Source of the DNA: Rhodospirillaceae bacterium
GTDB lineage: Bacteria > Pseudomonadota > Alphaproteobacteria > UBA6615
Length of the DNA stretch: 64,000 bases
Assembly (NCBI GenBank): GCA_018667335.1
Contig: JABIVD010000044.1
Span: 124,001-188,000, forward strand
Direction: 5' to 3'
Shown here: piece by piece, positions 42,479 to 51,266 of the stretch
How positions within the stretch are numbered: the first letter of the stretch is position 1
How the letters are laid out: each line of letters opens with the position of its first letter
Program-made: the position numbers and the translations under genes
The notes under the pieces: generated by a model
Told to the model about the DNA's origin: nothing
The model's database searches: none
What the model saw: only the letters and a program-made list of their open reading frames with translations

Positions 42479-43711
42479 TCAGCCGTGTTTGGTGCGGTGG
42501 CGCTGATGGGTCGGGACCATGGCGGTCGTCGCCAGCGCCTTGAAGCCCTTGTTCTCGCTCTCCATCGCCCAATCGCGGATCTCGACCAGCACCTTGCCCA
42601 GCGTGGTCTCGCCCCACAGCCAATTGCCGATTTCGAGATCGCTGACCCGCGCGTCGGGCCGCGCGATCGCCGCTTCCATATAGTAGTAACGCAGGTCGTC
42701 GGCCATCTGCTTGAACGCCAGCGGCGCCGGCCTGTCCTCAACCGGTGACGCCGTGTCTTCCCGGTTCACCACGAGGCTGGCAAAGAACGCCGGGATCTCT
42801 TCCGGTGCCTTGCCCGAGATGCCGTAATTCGTGCGGCCACCCCGGGTCTGCTTCGATTCCTCATACCAGGGCTTCAGCAACGAGATTTCCTGCAGCAGCG
42901 TCTGGGTGAGCAGCTCTTCATCGCTCATATCCGCGACCGGTGCGGCGAAGTTGACTGGGCAGGCCCAGCCTTCCTGATCCACATCCGCACCCGGTGCATC
43001 GTCGGGAAAATCTGCGAGCGCCGGCCCGGATTCCTCTTCGAGGAGCTCCAGGCAATTCTGCAAGACCCGGCGTTGGAAGTCGGGCTCGTTGGGCGCACCC
43101 AACGGACGGCCAAGTTCGAACGGCACCGCGAGTGCGCGCGGCGGTTTGATTTCCTCGGCATGCTTGCGGATCAGTGCGATCAGCGTCGTCGGAATGCCTT
43201 CGTCTTCGAGATAATGTGCAAGCCCGCTCACGGCGCGCGTGCATTGGGGTCAGACAGGGACGAGTACGACAGCGTCGACATTGTCCGCCTTGAGGACATT
43301 CGCAAGATCGCGTGCGATCGGCTCCATCACGGTTGGCGGCGTCGCCCCCATGAAGGAATAGTGCCGGCTCGCAACCGAACCAATCACGCCCTCATCGGCC
43401 AACTCGCTCAGACGATCGAAGGGGAAGGACGTGTTGACGTCCTGGTAGAAGCCGCTGCGATCGAAATTCGTCGACAGATGGCTCATCACCAGCTGGTCCA
43501 TATCGTAGTCGTCCGGGATGATCCGGTAATCGGCGGACCCGGGCGTGAACGGAGGATCTTCTCGGCGGTGCAAACCCGCCGTCGAGATCAGCGCCACGCG
43601 GCATTCATTCAACGGTTTGGGCGTGACCCATGGCGTGTCGCCATATTCGGGCAGTTCCTGATTGATCAGCGCCTCGCGCAGATGATCAGGCATTTCGCGC
43701 AGATGGACCAT
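42479..43711 (-). CDS. GrdB-like selenoprotein (in-frame TGA read as Sec154)
   Basis: Gene calling splits this at TGA 43252-43250. Read through as selenocysteine it is one 410-residue protein in a single frame. The TGA falls in LVPVUPQCTRAVSGL, giving Sec154-X-X-Cys157, as in the glycine/betaine/sarcosine/proline reductase selenoprotein B family. Other family blocks are RVALISTAGLHRREDPP near 38, GSVASRHYSFMGATPPT near 110 and ARDLANVLKADNVDAVVLVPV before the Sec. The C-terminal half is long and acidic/Trp-rich. Proteins A, C, D and E of glycine reductase are absent, so it is probably a different reductase. GAGGAG precedes ATG 43711; the GST gene lies 124 nt upstream on the same strand. Confidence 0.9.
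43217..43243 (-). promoter_or_regulatory. Candidate SECIS hairpin of the GrdB-like selenoprotein
   Basis: Starting 7 nt after UGA, UGCA pairs with UGCA, and an inner stem GC(G)CCG / CGGGC with a bulged G is capped by UGAG. Total size about 27 nt, ending 33 nt after UGA. Bulged apical stems of this kind are usual for bacterial SECIS elements. Confidence 0.5.
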
Positions 43712-43835
43712 AACTTCTCCTCAAATCGGAATTTTCAAAACCCTATCAGCGCCATTGGCCGGCAACAACTCCGGTGCCTGAACAGCACCTTTGCTCGCAG
43801 CGCAATGCTGCGGGCGGGTTGTTCCGGACTTATAG

Positions 43836-44528
43836 CTAGGCGGCGCGCATATCCGCGGCGGTCGTGCCGGTCGAAGTGTTTTCTGCGTATTTGCGCCAGT
43901 TCTCGATGAGGACATCGAGCGCGGCCGAACCGGCCGACACCGACGCGCGCTGGCCCATCAGCTGCAGCCAACCCTTGAGCAGGATGCATTCGTCGGGAAT
44001 CTGGAAGTCGCGATAATGGGTCAGTACGGCAACCCGCTGCATGTGCGGCAGGAATGTCAGATCGACCAGGCTGATGTCGTCGCCCATCCAGTAGGAACCG
44101 TCGCCCAGCTTGCCGAGCCCCTCATGCTCCATCATCAGCATGGCGTTGGACAGCCGCTCGGCTTGAACAGCCTGCGCGTCGGCATCCTGGGCCAGCATCA
44201 GCTTGTAGACATGGGGCGTGAAGCGGACATTCGCGAAGTCGATCCAGATGCGCGCCTGGGCCCGGCGAACCGGATCGCGGGGCATCAGCGGCCGGTCGGG
44301 GAACACCTCTTCGAGATACTCGTTGATCACGCCGGATTCGAAAATCACCGCACCATTGTGACGCAGAACCGGAACCTTGCCGTAGGGTGATATCGCCAGG
44401 AACCAATCGGGTTTGTCATTGAGATCGATCGCCGTTAGCTCGAAATCGATGCCCTTCTCGATCAGGGCCATGCGCGTGCGTTGCGCAAACGGGCAGGTCG
44501 CCGAACTGATGATTTCCACGTCAGCCAT
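43836..44528 (-). CDS. Glutathione S-transferase-family protein
   Basis: A 230-residue cytosolic GST. The N-terminal thioredoxin-like domain begins EIISSATCPFAQRTRMAL with Cys12 as the likely catalytic residue (as in Omega and dehydroascorbate-reductase-like GSTs), followed by SPYGKVPVL and the cis-Pro and the FESGVINEYL glutathione contact. The C-terminal helical domain includes DDISLVDLTFLPHMQR. It is placed 24 nt after the molybdenum-hydroxylase gene and 124 nt before the GrdB-like selenoprotein gene, all minus strand, so these three may be one unit. A thiol-transfer or reductive function is likely. Confidence 0.9.
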   Translation of the reverse strand: MADVEIISSATCPFAQRTRMALIEKGIDFELTAIDLNDKPDWFLAISPYGKVPVLRHNGAVIFESGVINEYLEEVFPDRPLMPRDPVRRAQARIWIDFANVRFTPHVYKLMLAQDADAQAVQAERLSNAMLMMEHEGLGKLGDGSYWMGDDISLVDLTFLPHMQRVAVLTHYRDFQIPDECILLKGWLQLMGQRASVSAGSAALDVLIENWRKYAENTSTGTTAADMRAA

Positions 44529-44552
44529 GGTCGGTCTCCGTATTCAGTCTGA

Positions 44553-46943
44553 TTAGTATTTGCCGAGCGCCTTGAGCACCCGTTCCGGCGTCACCGGCTG
44601 GGCCCAGACGGACGCATTGAACGGGCTGAGCGCATCGTTGATCGCGTTCAGGATCGCCCCCGGCGCGCCGGCCGTGCCGGCCTCGCCCGCACCCTTGGCG
44701 CCAAGCTCGGATTCCATGGTCAGGGTCTCGATATGCCCGATCTCGATGTCCGGCATCTCGCCGGCCATGGGCACCAGATAGTCGGCCATGTTGGCGTTGA
44801 GGAAGTTCCCGTCCCGGTCGTAGCGGCACTCTTCATAGAGCACGCCGCCGATCCCCTGGACGATCGAGCCGCGCACCTGCTCGTCGACCAGCAGCGGGTT
44901 GATCACCTTGCCGCAATCCTCGACGCACCAGTATTTCAGGAGCTGGACTGTTCCCGTCTCGGGATCGACGTCGACGGTCACCGCCTGGAAGCTGTTGGTC
45001 ATGGCGACCGGGTACTTCTTCGGGATGTAGTGGCGTGTCGCCATCATCTCCGACTGGAAATCCTGGGGCAGCGTATCGGGCCGGAAATAGGCAACCCGTG
45101 CGACCTCCTCGAGCGGCATGCGCTCTTCCCGCGTCACGCGGTCCACGACGACACCGGCGCTGATATCGAGCGTCTCGCGTTCGGTCTGGAGCAGGATCGC
45201 CGCCACGTCCAGTACGTTGTGACGCAGCGCCTTGGCCGCCTGCAATGCGGCTTCACCGGCGATGCCTGCGCCGCCGGAACCGCCCGCGCCCCAGCCGACC
45301 GGGACATTGTCCGTGTCGCCGGAGATCACCTTCACCTTGTCAGGGGTGGTGCCGAACGCGGTCGCGGTCACCTGCTGGATAACCGCCTCGCTGCCCTGCC
45401 CCTGCTCGCTGATGCTGGTCTGCACGATCACGGCGCCGGACGCGTCCATGCGCGTCGCCGCCCCGTCCTGGGACGAAATGCGTGCGCCGCCGAGCCCATA
45501 GGTGTGTGGCCCCGGGTTGGTCATCTCGACGAGCGTCGCGAAGCCGATCCCCCGGTAGATGCCTTTCTCCCGAAGCTCCGCCTGCTCGGCCCGGAAGCCC
45601 TTGTAGTCGAACATCGTCAACAGCTTGTCGAGGGAGGCCTCGTGGGAGAGGGCTTCCATCTTGAGCCCGGTGATGAACTCGCACGGATAGCCGTCATCGG
45701 GCATCAGGTTACGCCGGCGGATGTCGACCGGGTCCATGCCCAGCGCCCGCGCGCCCTCATCCATAAGTGTTTCTGTGATTGCCACCGCCACGGGATGACC
45801 CACGGCGCGGTACTGGCTCATCGGCGTCTTGTTCTGGAACACGACCCGCGAACGCGCCTTGTAGTTCTGATGGGTATAGGGCGCGCCCACATAGTTGATG
45901 ACCTGCAGGGCCTCCAGCGCGCTGGTGCGCGGGTACATGGAGTAGGCGCCGACACCCGTGAGATCGTCCATCTCGATCCCCAGCAACTCGCCATCCGCCG
46001 CAAAGGCCGCACGGGCCGTGGCGCGGTGATCGCGCGCGTGCAGATCGGTGAGGAAGGATTCGAGCCGATCGGCGATGAACTTCACCGGTCGTTTGAGGAT
46101 CATCGAAATCGCGGCCGTGGCCATCTCGTCGGGATAGGTGTGGCCCTTGACGCCGTAGGCGCCGCCCACATCGCCGCAGATGATCCGCACATTCTGGTTC
46201 TCGATGCCCAGATGACGCGCGAACAGGTCCTGCATCATGTGCGGGGCCTGGTGCGAATGATAGGCGGTCAGCCGATGTTCGGACGCGGTGTAATCGGCGA
46301 TGATCGACCGGGATTCCGGGCACACGCCGGTGTGTCGGCCGAAATCCAGCGTCCGCTCGACGATCTTGTCGGCGGCGGCAAAGGCCGCGGCGGTGTCGCC
46401 GATATCGTGGTTCATCTCGAACAGCAGATTGTCACCGAGGTCCGGATGCATCACCGGCGTATCGTCATCCATCGCGACTTCGGGGTCCGCGAGGACCGGC
46501 AGTTCCTCGAACTCGACCTCGATCAGTTGGACGGCGTCCTCGGCCTCGGCGCGGCTGTTGGCGACCACGGCGGCGATCGGCTCGCCCTGCCAGCAGGCGC
46601 GCTCGACGGCGAGCGCGTGCTGGGGCGCCGACTTCATGCCCTTGAAATGCGCCAGGGTGCCGACCCAGGGCGTGCAGACTTCGGCAACCTCCTTGCCGCT
46701 GATCACGCGAACGACGCCAGGGCAGGCCAGCGCGGCGGTGTCATCGATCGAGACAATCCGCGCGTGGGCATAGGGCGAGCGGTAGTAAACGACATGCACC
46801 ATGCGCGGCAGGGTCAGGTCGTCGACATAGCGCCCTTCGCCCGCGACCAGCCGGCGCACAACGGCGCGCGGCACAGAGGCGCCGATATAGTTGTCGGCAC
46901 GGTCGAGGACGCTGCCCTCGTCGGTCTCGTTGGATACGCTCAT
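44553..46943 (-). CDS. Orphan molybdenum hydroxylase large subunit, paralogue 2 (QYRAVGHP variant)
   Basis: A 796-residue CoxL/XDH-like protein. The hammerhead domain contains LVAGEGRYVDDLTLPRMVH at 32-50; GGAYGVK at 260-266 binds the cofactor; QYRAVGHP at 377-384 replaces the usual AYRGAGRPE; the base Glu754 sits in GAGEAG. No 2Fe-2S or FAD partner gene is near. It resembles paralogue 3 closely (both 796 residues with common C-terminus PERxLKALGKY) and paralogue 1 more distantly, pointing to duplication. ATG 46943 is chosen for a GAAATC/AGGGCGG-containing leader; earlier in-frame codons precede the conserved part. Substrate unknown. Confidence 0.87.
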   Translation of the reverse strand: MSVSNETDEGSVLDRADNYIGASVPRAVVRRLVAGEGRYVDDLTLPRMVHVVYYRSPYAHARIVSIDDTAALACPGVVRVISGKEVAEVCTPWVGTLAHFKGMKSAPQHALAVERACWQGEPIAAVVANSRAEAEDAVQLIEVEFEELPVLADPEVAMDDDTPVMHPDLGDNLLFEMNHDIGDTAAAFAAADKIVERTLDFGRHTGVCPESRSIIADYTASEHRLTAYHSHQAPHMMQDLFARHLGIENQNVRIICGDVGGAYGVKGHTYPDEMATAAISMILKRPVKFIADRLESFLTDLHARDHRATARAAFAADGELLGIEMDDLTGVGAYSMYPRTSALEALQVINYVGAPYTHQNYKARSRVVFQNKTPMSQYRAVGHPVAVAITETLMDEGARALGMDPVDIRRRNLMPDDGYPCEFITGLKMEALSHEASLDKLLTMFDYKGFRAEQAELREKGIYRGIGFATLVEMTNPGPHTYGLGGARISSQDGAATRMDASGAVIVQTSISEQGQGSEAVIQQVTATAFGTTPDKVKVISGDTDNVPVGWGAGGSGGAGIAGEAALQAAKALRHNVLDVAAILLQTERETLDISAGVVVDRVTREERMPLEEVARVAYFRPDTLPQDFQSEMMATRHYIPKKYPVAMTNSFQAVTVDVDPETGTVQLLKYWCVEDCGKVINPLLVDEQVRGSIVQGIGGVLYEECRYDRDGNFLNANMADYLVPMAGEMPDIEIGHIETLTMESELGAKGAGEAGTAGAPGAILNAINDALSPFNASVWAQPVTPERVLKALGKY

Positions 46944-47067
46944 GATTTCCGCCCTTTGGAATTTGCTGGGCCGGAAGGTACAACCCCTTGGGCGATGCGG
47001 CCACCCCACTCTTGGGGACGACCGATCACAATCCGGAACACCCCGGAAACGGCATACGGCGAACCAA

Positions 47068-47433
47068 ATGATTCAGGGCGAGAACCGAAAACTCTGGCTG
47101 TCGATTCGGCGCAGCCTAAGAGGCCGTTGCCCCAACTGTGGAGACGCGCGCCTGTTCCGCGCCTATCTGAAACAGGTCGACAATTGCGCCGATTGCGGCG
47201 AGGCCTGGTCGGAGATCCGCTCCGACGACGCAGCCCCCTGGCTGACGATCCTGATCGTCGGCCACCTCATGGCGCCGGTGATGATCCACATGATCAAGCA
47301 CCAGTATTTCGAGCCCTGGGTGTCAGCGGCGATCCTGATCCCGATCATCGTCGGGCTGTCGCTGCTGATACTGCCGTTCGCGAAGGCGACGTTCATGGCC
47401 GCGATCTGGGCACTCCGGGCGAACAGTTCGTAA
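47068..47433 (+). CDS. DUF983-family membrane protein
   Basis: A 121-residue protein. The N-terminal RGRCPNCGDARLFRAYLKQVDNCADCG has two CxxC pairs (Cys21, Cys24, and a later pair) likely to bind a metal such as zinc, followed by two transmembrane helices (LTILIVGHLMAPVMI and AAILIPIIVGLSLLILPFA). This is the full DUF983 architecture; function is not established. It sits on the plus strand between two minus-strand molybdenum-hydroxylase genes and overlaps neither. Confidence 0.87.
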   Translation: MIQGENRKLWLSIRRSLRGRCPNCGDARLFRAYLKQVDNCADCGEAWSEIRSDDAAPWLTILIVGHLMAPVMIHMIKHQYFEPWVSAAILIPIIVGLSLLILPFAKATFMAAIWALRANSS

Positions 47434-47447
47434 CCCCTGGAAAGATT

Positions 47448-47518
47448 GTCATGCCCGGGCTCGACCCGGGCATCTCGTCTCGCAGCCACGAGATACGCGG
47501 ATCAAGTCCGCGCATGAC
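47448..47518. repeat. Paired palindromic intergenic repeat, copy 2
   Basis: Hairpin ATGCCCGGG-N5-CCCGGGCAT (47451-47473), a middle inverted repeat ATCTCGT/ACGAGAT (47472-47478 and 47488-47494), and an exact 23-bp reverse complement (47496-47518) of the element at 18338-18360. It lies between the convergent DUF983 and molybdenum-hydroxylase genes. Confidence 0.82.
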
Positions 47519-47541
47519 GCGGCAGGAGAACTCGGCTCCGC

Positions 47542-49932
47542 CTAATACTTGCCGAGCGCCTTGAGAATACGCTCCGGCGAGATCGGCTGGTGGGTCAGGC
47601 GCGCATCGAACGGCGACAGCGCGTCGTTGATCGCGTTCATGATCACCGCCGGCGCACCCGCTGTGCCCGCCTCGCCCGCACCCTTGGCGCCGAGTTCGGA
47701 ATCTGCCGTCGGCGTCTCCACATGGCCGACCGAAATGTCCGGCATCTCGCCCGCCATCGGCACCAGGTAATCCGCCATGTTCGCGTTCACGAGGTTCCCG
47801 GCCACGTCGTAGCGGCATTCCTCCATCAGCGCGCCGCCGAGCCCCTGGATCACGCCGCCGCGCACCTGCTCATCGACGAGTTGCGGGTTCAGCACCGTGC
47901 CGCAATCCTCGACCACCCAGTAGTTCAGGAATTTGAGGAAGCCTGTGTCGGGATCGATCTCGACGTAGCAGGCCTGGATGCCGTTGGTGAACGCGATGTT
48001 GTATTCCCGCGGCACGAAATGGCGGGTCGCCATGAGCTCCGGCTGGAACCCCTTGGGGATCATGTCCGAGCGAAAATAGGAAATCCGCGCCAACTCGTCG
48101 AGGCCCATGCGCTCGTTGCCGGTGTCGTTGTCCACGACCACGCCCTCGCGGATGTCGAGGGTCACCGGGTCGGCTTGCAGCAGCTGGCCGGCCACGTCCT
48201 TGACGTTGTAGCGCAGCGCCTTGGCCGCCTGCAGGACGGCTTCACCGCCGATGCCCGCACCGCGCGAACCCCAGGTGCCGCCGCCGGTCGGCACATTGTC
48301 CGTGTCGCCGGTGATCACCTTGACCCGGTCCGGGGACGTCCCGAACGCGGTGGCCGCGATCTGGGCCATCACCCCGTCGGTGCCCTGGCCCTGTTCTGTA
48401 ACGGATGTATGCACGACGATCGAGCCGCTCGAATCGAGCCGCACCTGCGCGCCGTCCTGGGACGAAATCCTCGCACCGCCGATGCCGTACATGGCCGCAC
48501 CCGGATTGGTCAGCTCGATCATCGCCGCGAAGCCGATGCCGCGATAGATGCCGTCGGCACGCAGCGCGTCGCGCTCCGCCTTCATCCCCTCATAGTCCAT
48601 CGATGCCAGAAGCTTATCGAGCGTCTGATGGTGTGACAGGCCTTCGAACGCGATACCGCTCGCACCCTTGGTCGGATAGGCATCATCGGCGATCAGATTG
48701 CGTCGCCGGATGTCGACCGGGTCGATCCCCAGCTCCCGCGCGCCCTTGTCGACCATGGCCTCGGTCACCGCGAAGGCGATCGGGTGGCCCACCGCACGGT
48801 ACTGGCACATGACGTTCTTATTCTGGAACACGACCTGCGCCTTGGCGCGATAGTTCTGATGCTTGTAAGGGCCGCCCGTGAAATTCAGGACCTGGTTGGC
48901 CTCCATGGCGCTGGTGCGCGGATACATGGAGTAAGGCCCGACCCCGGTCAGGTCGTCGACCTCGATCGCGGTGATATCGCCGTCCTTGGTGAATCCCATC
49001 TTGGCGTGCACCCGATGGGCGCGGGCGTGGATGTCCGTGAGAAATGATTCCAGCCGGTCGGCCGCGAACTTGACCGGTCGGCAGAGCATCCTGGACAGCG
49101 CGGCAGCCGCCATCTCGTCAGCATAGACATGCACCTTGATGCCGAACGAACCACCCACATCCTTGCAGATGACCCGGACCTGGCCTTCATGGATGCCGAG
49201 ATGCTTGGCGAAGATGTGCTGCATCATGTGCGGTGCCTGGTTCGACATATGCACCGTCAGCTTGTCGTCGGCCTCGTCATAGTCAGCCAGGATGACCCGC
49301 GGCTCCAGGGTCACGCCGGTGTGGCGATCGAAGTTATAGGTCTCCTCGACCACCAGATCGGCGGCGGCAAAGGCCGCGTCCACATCGCCGGACTCGACCC
49401 CGTTCTCGAAGGCGATGTTGTCGCCGAGCTCGGGGTGGATCACATGGGTGCCGGGATCGCCGGCCGTCTCCGCGTCGGTGACCGCAGGCAGCTCTTCATA
49501 ATCGACTTCGATCATCGCCGCGGCGTCTTCGGCCTCGGCCCGGCTGTTGGCGACAACCGCGGCCACCGCCTCACCCTGCCAGCTGACCTTGTTCACCGCG
49601 ATCGCGTGTTGCGGCGCGGATTTGAGACCCACCATATGCGTGAGCACCCCGACCCACGGCTCGCAATACTCGGCCAACTGCGCGCCCGTTACGACGCGCA
49701 CGACGCCGGGCATTCCCGCGGCTTCGCTGGTATCGATGGAGGTTATTTTGGCATGGGCGTGGGGTGAGCGCAGGAACACCGCGTGCACCATGCGGGGCAG
49801 TGTCAGATCATCAACGAACTGGCCCTTGCCACGCACAAGCTTGCGTACGTTCGGGCGCGGCACCACCTTGCCGATGTAACTGTTGGGGCGTCCCAGGACG
49901 CTCGAATCCGGGCTCAGCGCTTCGTCGGTCAT
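47542..49932 (-). CDS. Orphan molybdenum hydroxylase large subunit, paralogue 3 (QYRAVGHP variant)
   Basis: A 796-residue close paralogue of the protein encoded at 44553-46943. It has LVRGKGQFVDDLTLPRMVH, the GGSFGIK cofactor loop, CQYRAVGHP in place of the usual AYRGAGRPE, and Glu754 in GAGEAG. No CoxS or CoxM partner gene is adjacent. GGAG lies 7 nt before ATG 49932, which is preferred over an ATG 3 nt upstream and a further one at 49953. The acyl-CoA dehydrogenase gene lies upstream on the same strand (37 nt gap between them), so they may be cotranscribed. Confidence 0.87.
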   Translation of the reverse strand: MTDEALSPDSSVLGRPNSYIGKVVPRPNVRKLVRGKGQFVDDLTLPRMVHAVFLRSPHAHAKITSIDTSEAAGMPGVVRVVTGAQLAEYCEPWVGVLTHMVGLKSAPQHAIAVNKVSWQGEAVAAVVANSRAEAEDAAAMIEVDYEELPAVTDAETAGDPGTHVIHPELGDNIAFENGVESGDVDAAFAAADLVVEETYNFDRHTGVTLEPRVILADYDEADDKLTVHMSNQAPHMMQHIFAKHLGIHEGQVRVICKDVGGSFGIKVHVYADEMAAAALSRMLCRPVKFAADRLESFLTDIHARAHRVHAKMGFTKDGDITAIEVDDLTGVGPYSMYPRTSAMEANQVLNFTGGPYKHQNYRAKAQVVFQNKNVMCQYRAVGHPIAFAVTEAMVDKGARELGIDPVDIRRRNLIADDAYPTKGASGIAFEGLSHHQTLDKLLASMDYEGMKAERDALRADGIYRGIGFAAMIELTNPGAAMYGIGGARISSQDGAQVRLDSSGSIVVHTSVTEQGQGTDGVMAQIAATAFGTSPDRVKVITGDTDNVPTGGGTWGSRGAGIGGEAVLQAAKALRYNVKDVAGQLLQADPVTLDIREGVVVDNDTGNERMGLDELARISYFRSDMIPKGFQPELMATRHFVPREYNIAFTNGIQACYVEIDPDTGFLKFLNYWVVEDCGTVLNPQLVDEQVRGGVIQGLGGALMEECRYDVAGNLVNANMADYLVPMAGEMPDISVGHVETPTADSELGAKGAGEAGTAGAPAVIMNAINDALSPFDARLTHQPISPERILKALGKY

Positions 49933-49989
49933 CATCTCACTCCACTCGTGCATTCGGTCCGCGTCTGACGCACGGATTGTTGAGTCTAA

Positions 49990-51192
49990 CTATTCCACAG
50001 CAGGCCCGTGAAGGCGATTGCGAACCGGGTGCCGATTGGCATCCTTTATCCCCAGCGCATCCTCGCCAATCAGGATCCGCTGGACGTTCGCCGTGCCCTC
50101 GCCCACCGCCAGCATGTTCACATAGGCCGTGTATTTCTTGATCGGATACTCGTCTGCCAGCGCGTAGCCGGCGAAGACCTCCGCCGCGCCCGCCGCGGCC
50201 TGCTTCGCCGCCTCGACGGCGAAATACTTGGCGCGGGATGCGGCGCGGCTCGCGGGCCGGCCCTCATCCATCAGCCAGGCCATCCGCTGCACCATCAGGC
50301 GCGCGGCATCGGTGTGGGTCGCCATGTCGGCGATCAGGTGCTGCACCATCTGATACTCAGCGATCGGGTTGCCCCGGATCACGCGCTGGTTCGCGTAGCC
50401 GACCGCTTCGTCGAGGCAGGCCTGCGCCAACCCAACCGCGCGGGCCGACACGGTCAGCCGCCCGAACTCCAGGGCGTTCATCGCGATCTTGAAGCCCGCG
50501 CCCTCTTCGCCGAGACGATTCTCCGCCGGGACGACAAAGTCATCGAGGAACACCGCGTTGGATGCCAGGCAATTCGACAGCCCGGTCATCGGGATCGGGT
50601 TGGCGCTGTAGCCGTCATATTTCTTCGGCTCGACGATGAAGGCGGTGATGCCCCTGTGACCAGCCGCCGCATCGGTCTTGGCGAACAGCACGCCCACATC
50701 GGCGGCGTTGGCGAACGTGATCCACTGTTTCGAACCGTTCAGGCGATAGACACCCCCGTCACGCACGGCCGTCGTCTTCATCGACCCGGCCGCATCCGAG
50801 CCGCCGCCGGGTTCGGTCAGCGCAAACATGCCGATGCGTTTGCCGGCGATCAGATCGGGCACGAAATCGGCGATCTGCGCATCGGTGCCCCAGTTGAAGA
50901 TCGTGAAGGGGCAGGTCATGCCTTGCATATTCATGCAGTAGCCGAATTCGGGCGCGACCCGTGAGATCGCCTCGGAGATCGCCGCCACGGCAACGAACCC
51001 GACGTTCGTCCCACCCAGGTCCTCGGGAAAAGCCGCGCCGAAGAAACCGGCCGCACCCATCTTCTCGACGAGTTCACGGGGAAACTCGCCCGACGCCTCA
51101 TACGCGACCATCGCGGGCGTGATCTCGGTCTCGACGAACCGCGCGACCGTATCCGCAAATGCGGCAATCTCTTCGGGCAGGGTGAAATCCAT
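49990..51192 (-). CDS. Acyl-CoA dehydrogenase
   Basis: A 400-residue FAD-dependent dehydrogenase. The FAD/substrate-binding blocks [22 protein letters not shown] near 130 and [15 protein letters not shown] near 155 are conserved, as is the [25 protein letters not shown] helix. The late [10 protein letters not shown] carries the likely catalytic Glu in the position used by short/medium-chain enzymes. It starts at [14 protein letters not shown] and is divergent from the CoA-transferase pair. Together with that pair and the CaiB/BaiF enzyme it suggests degradation of an organic acid through CoA thioesters. Confidence 0.93.
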   Translation of the reverse strand: MDFTLPEEIAAFADTVARFVETEITPAMVAYEASGEFPRELVEKMGAAGFFGAAFPEDLGGTNVGFVAVAAISEAISRVAPEFGYCMNMQGMTCPFTIFNWGTDAQIADFVPDLIAGKRIGMFALTEPGGGSDAAGSMKTTAVRDGGVYRLNGSKQWITFANAADVGVLFAKTDAAAGHRGITAFIVEPKKYDGYSANPIPMTGLSNCLASNAVFLDDFVVPAENRLGEEGAGFKIAMNALEFGRLTVSARAVGLAQACLDEAVGYANQRVIRGNPIAEYQMVQHLIADMATHTDAARLMVQRMAWLMDEGRPASRAASRAKYFAVEAAKQAAAGAAEVFAGYALADEYPIKKYTAYVNMLAVGEGTANVQRILIGEDALGIKDANRHPVRNRLHGPAVE

Positions 51193-51266
51193 CGGCGCGT
51201 TCCTTTATTCCTGCGGCCAATCTATCTAACATCGCGCCAACCGTGAAAAGAAAGGTGGAAGCGCAT

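Noticed and set aside
44733-47564. Plus-strand open frame of 943 codons across the second Mo-hydroxylase gene
   Set aside because: It is antisense to a strongly recognisable 796-residue protein and its translation has the His/Arg/Asp-rich look of a shadow frame in GC-rich DNA.
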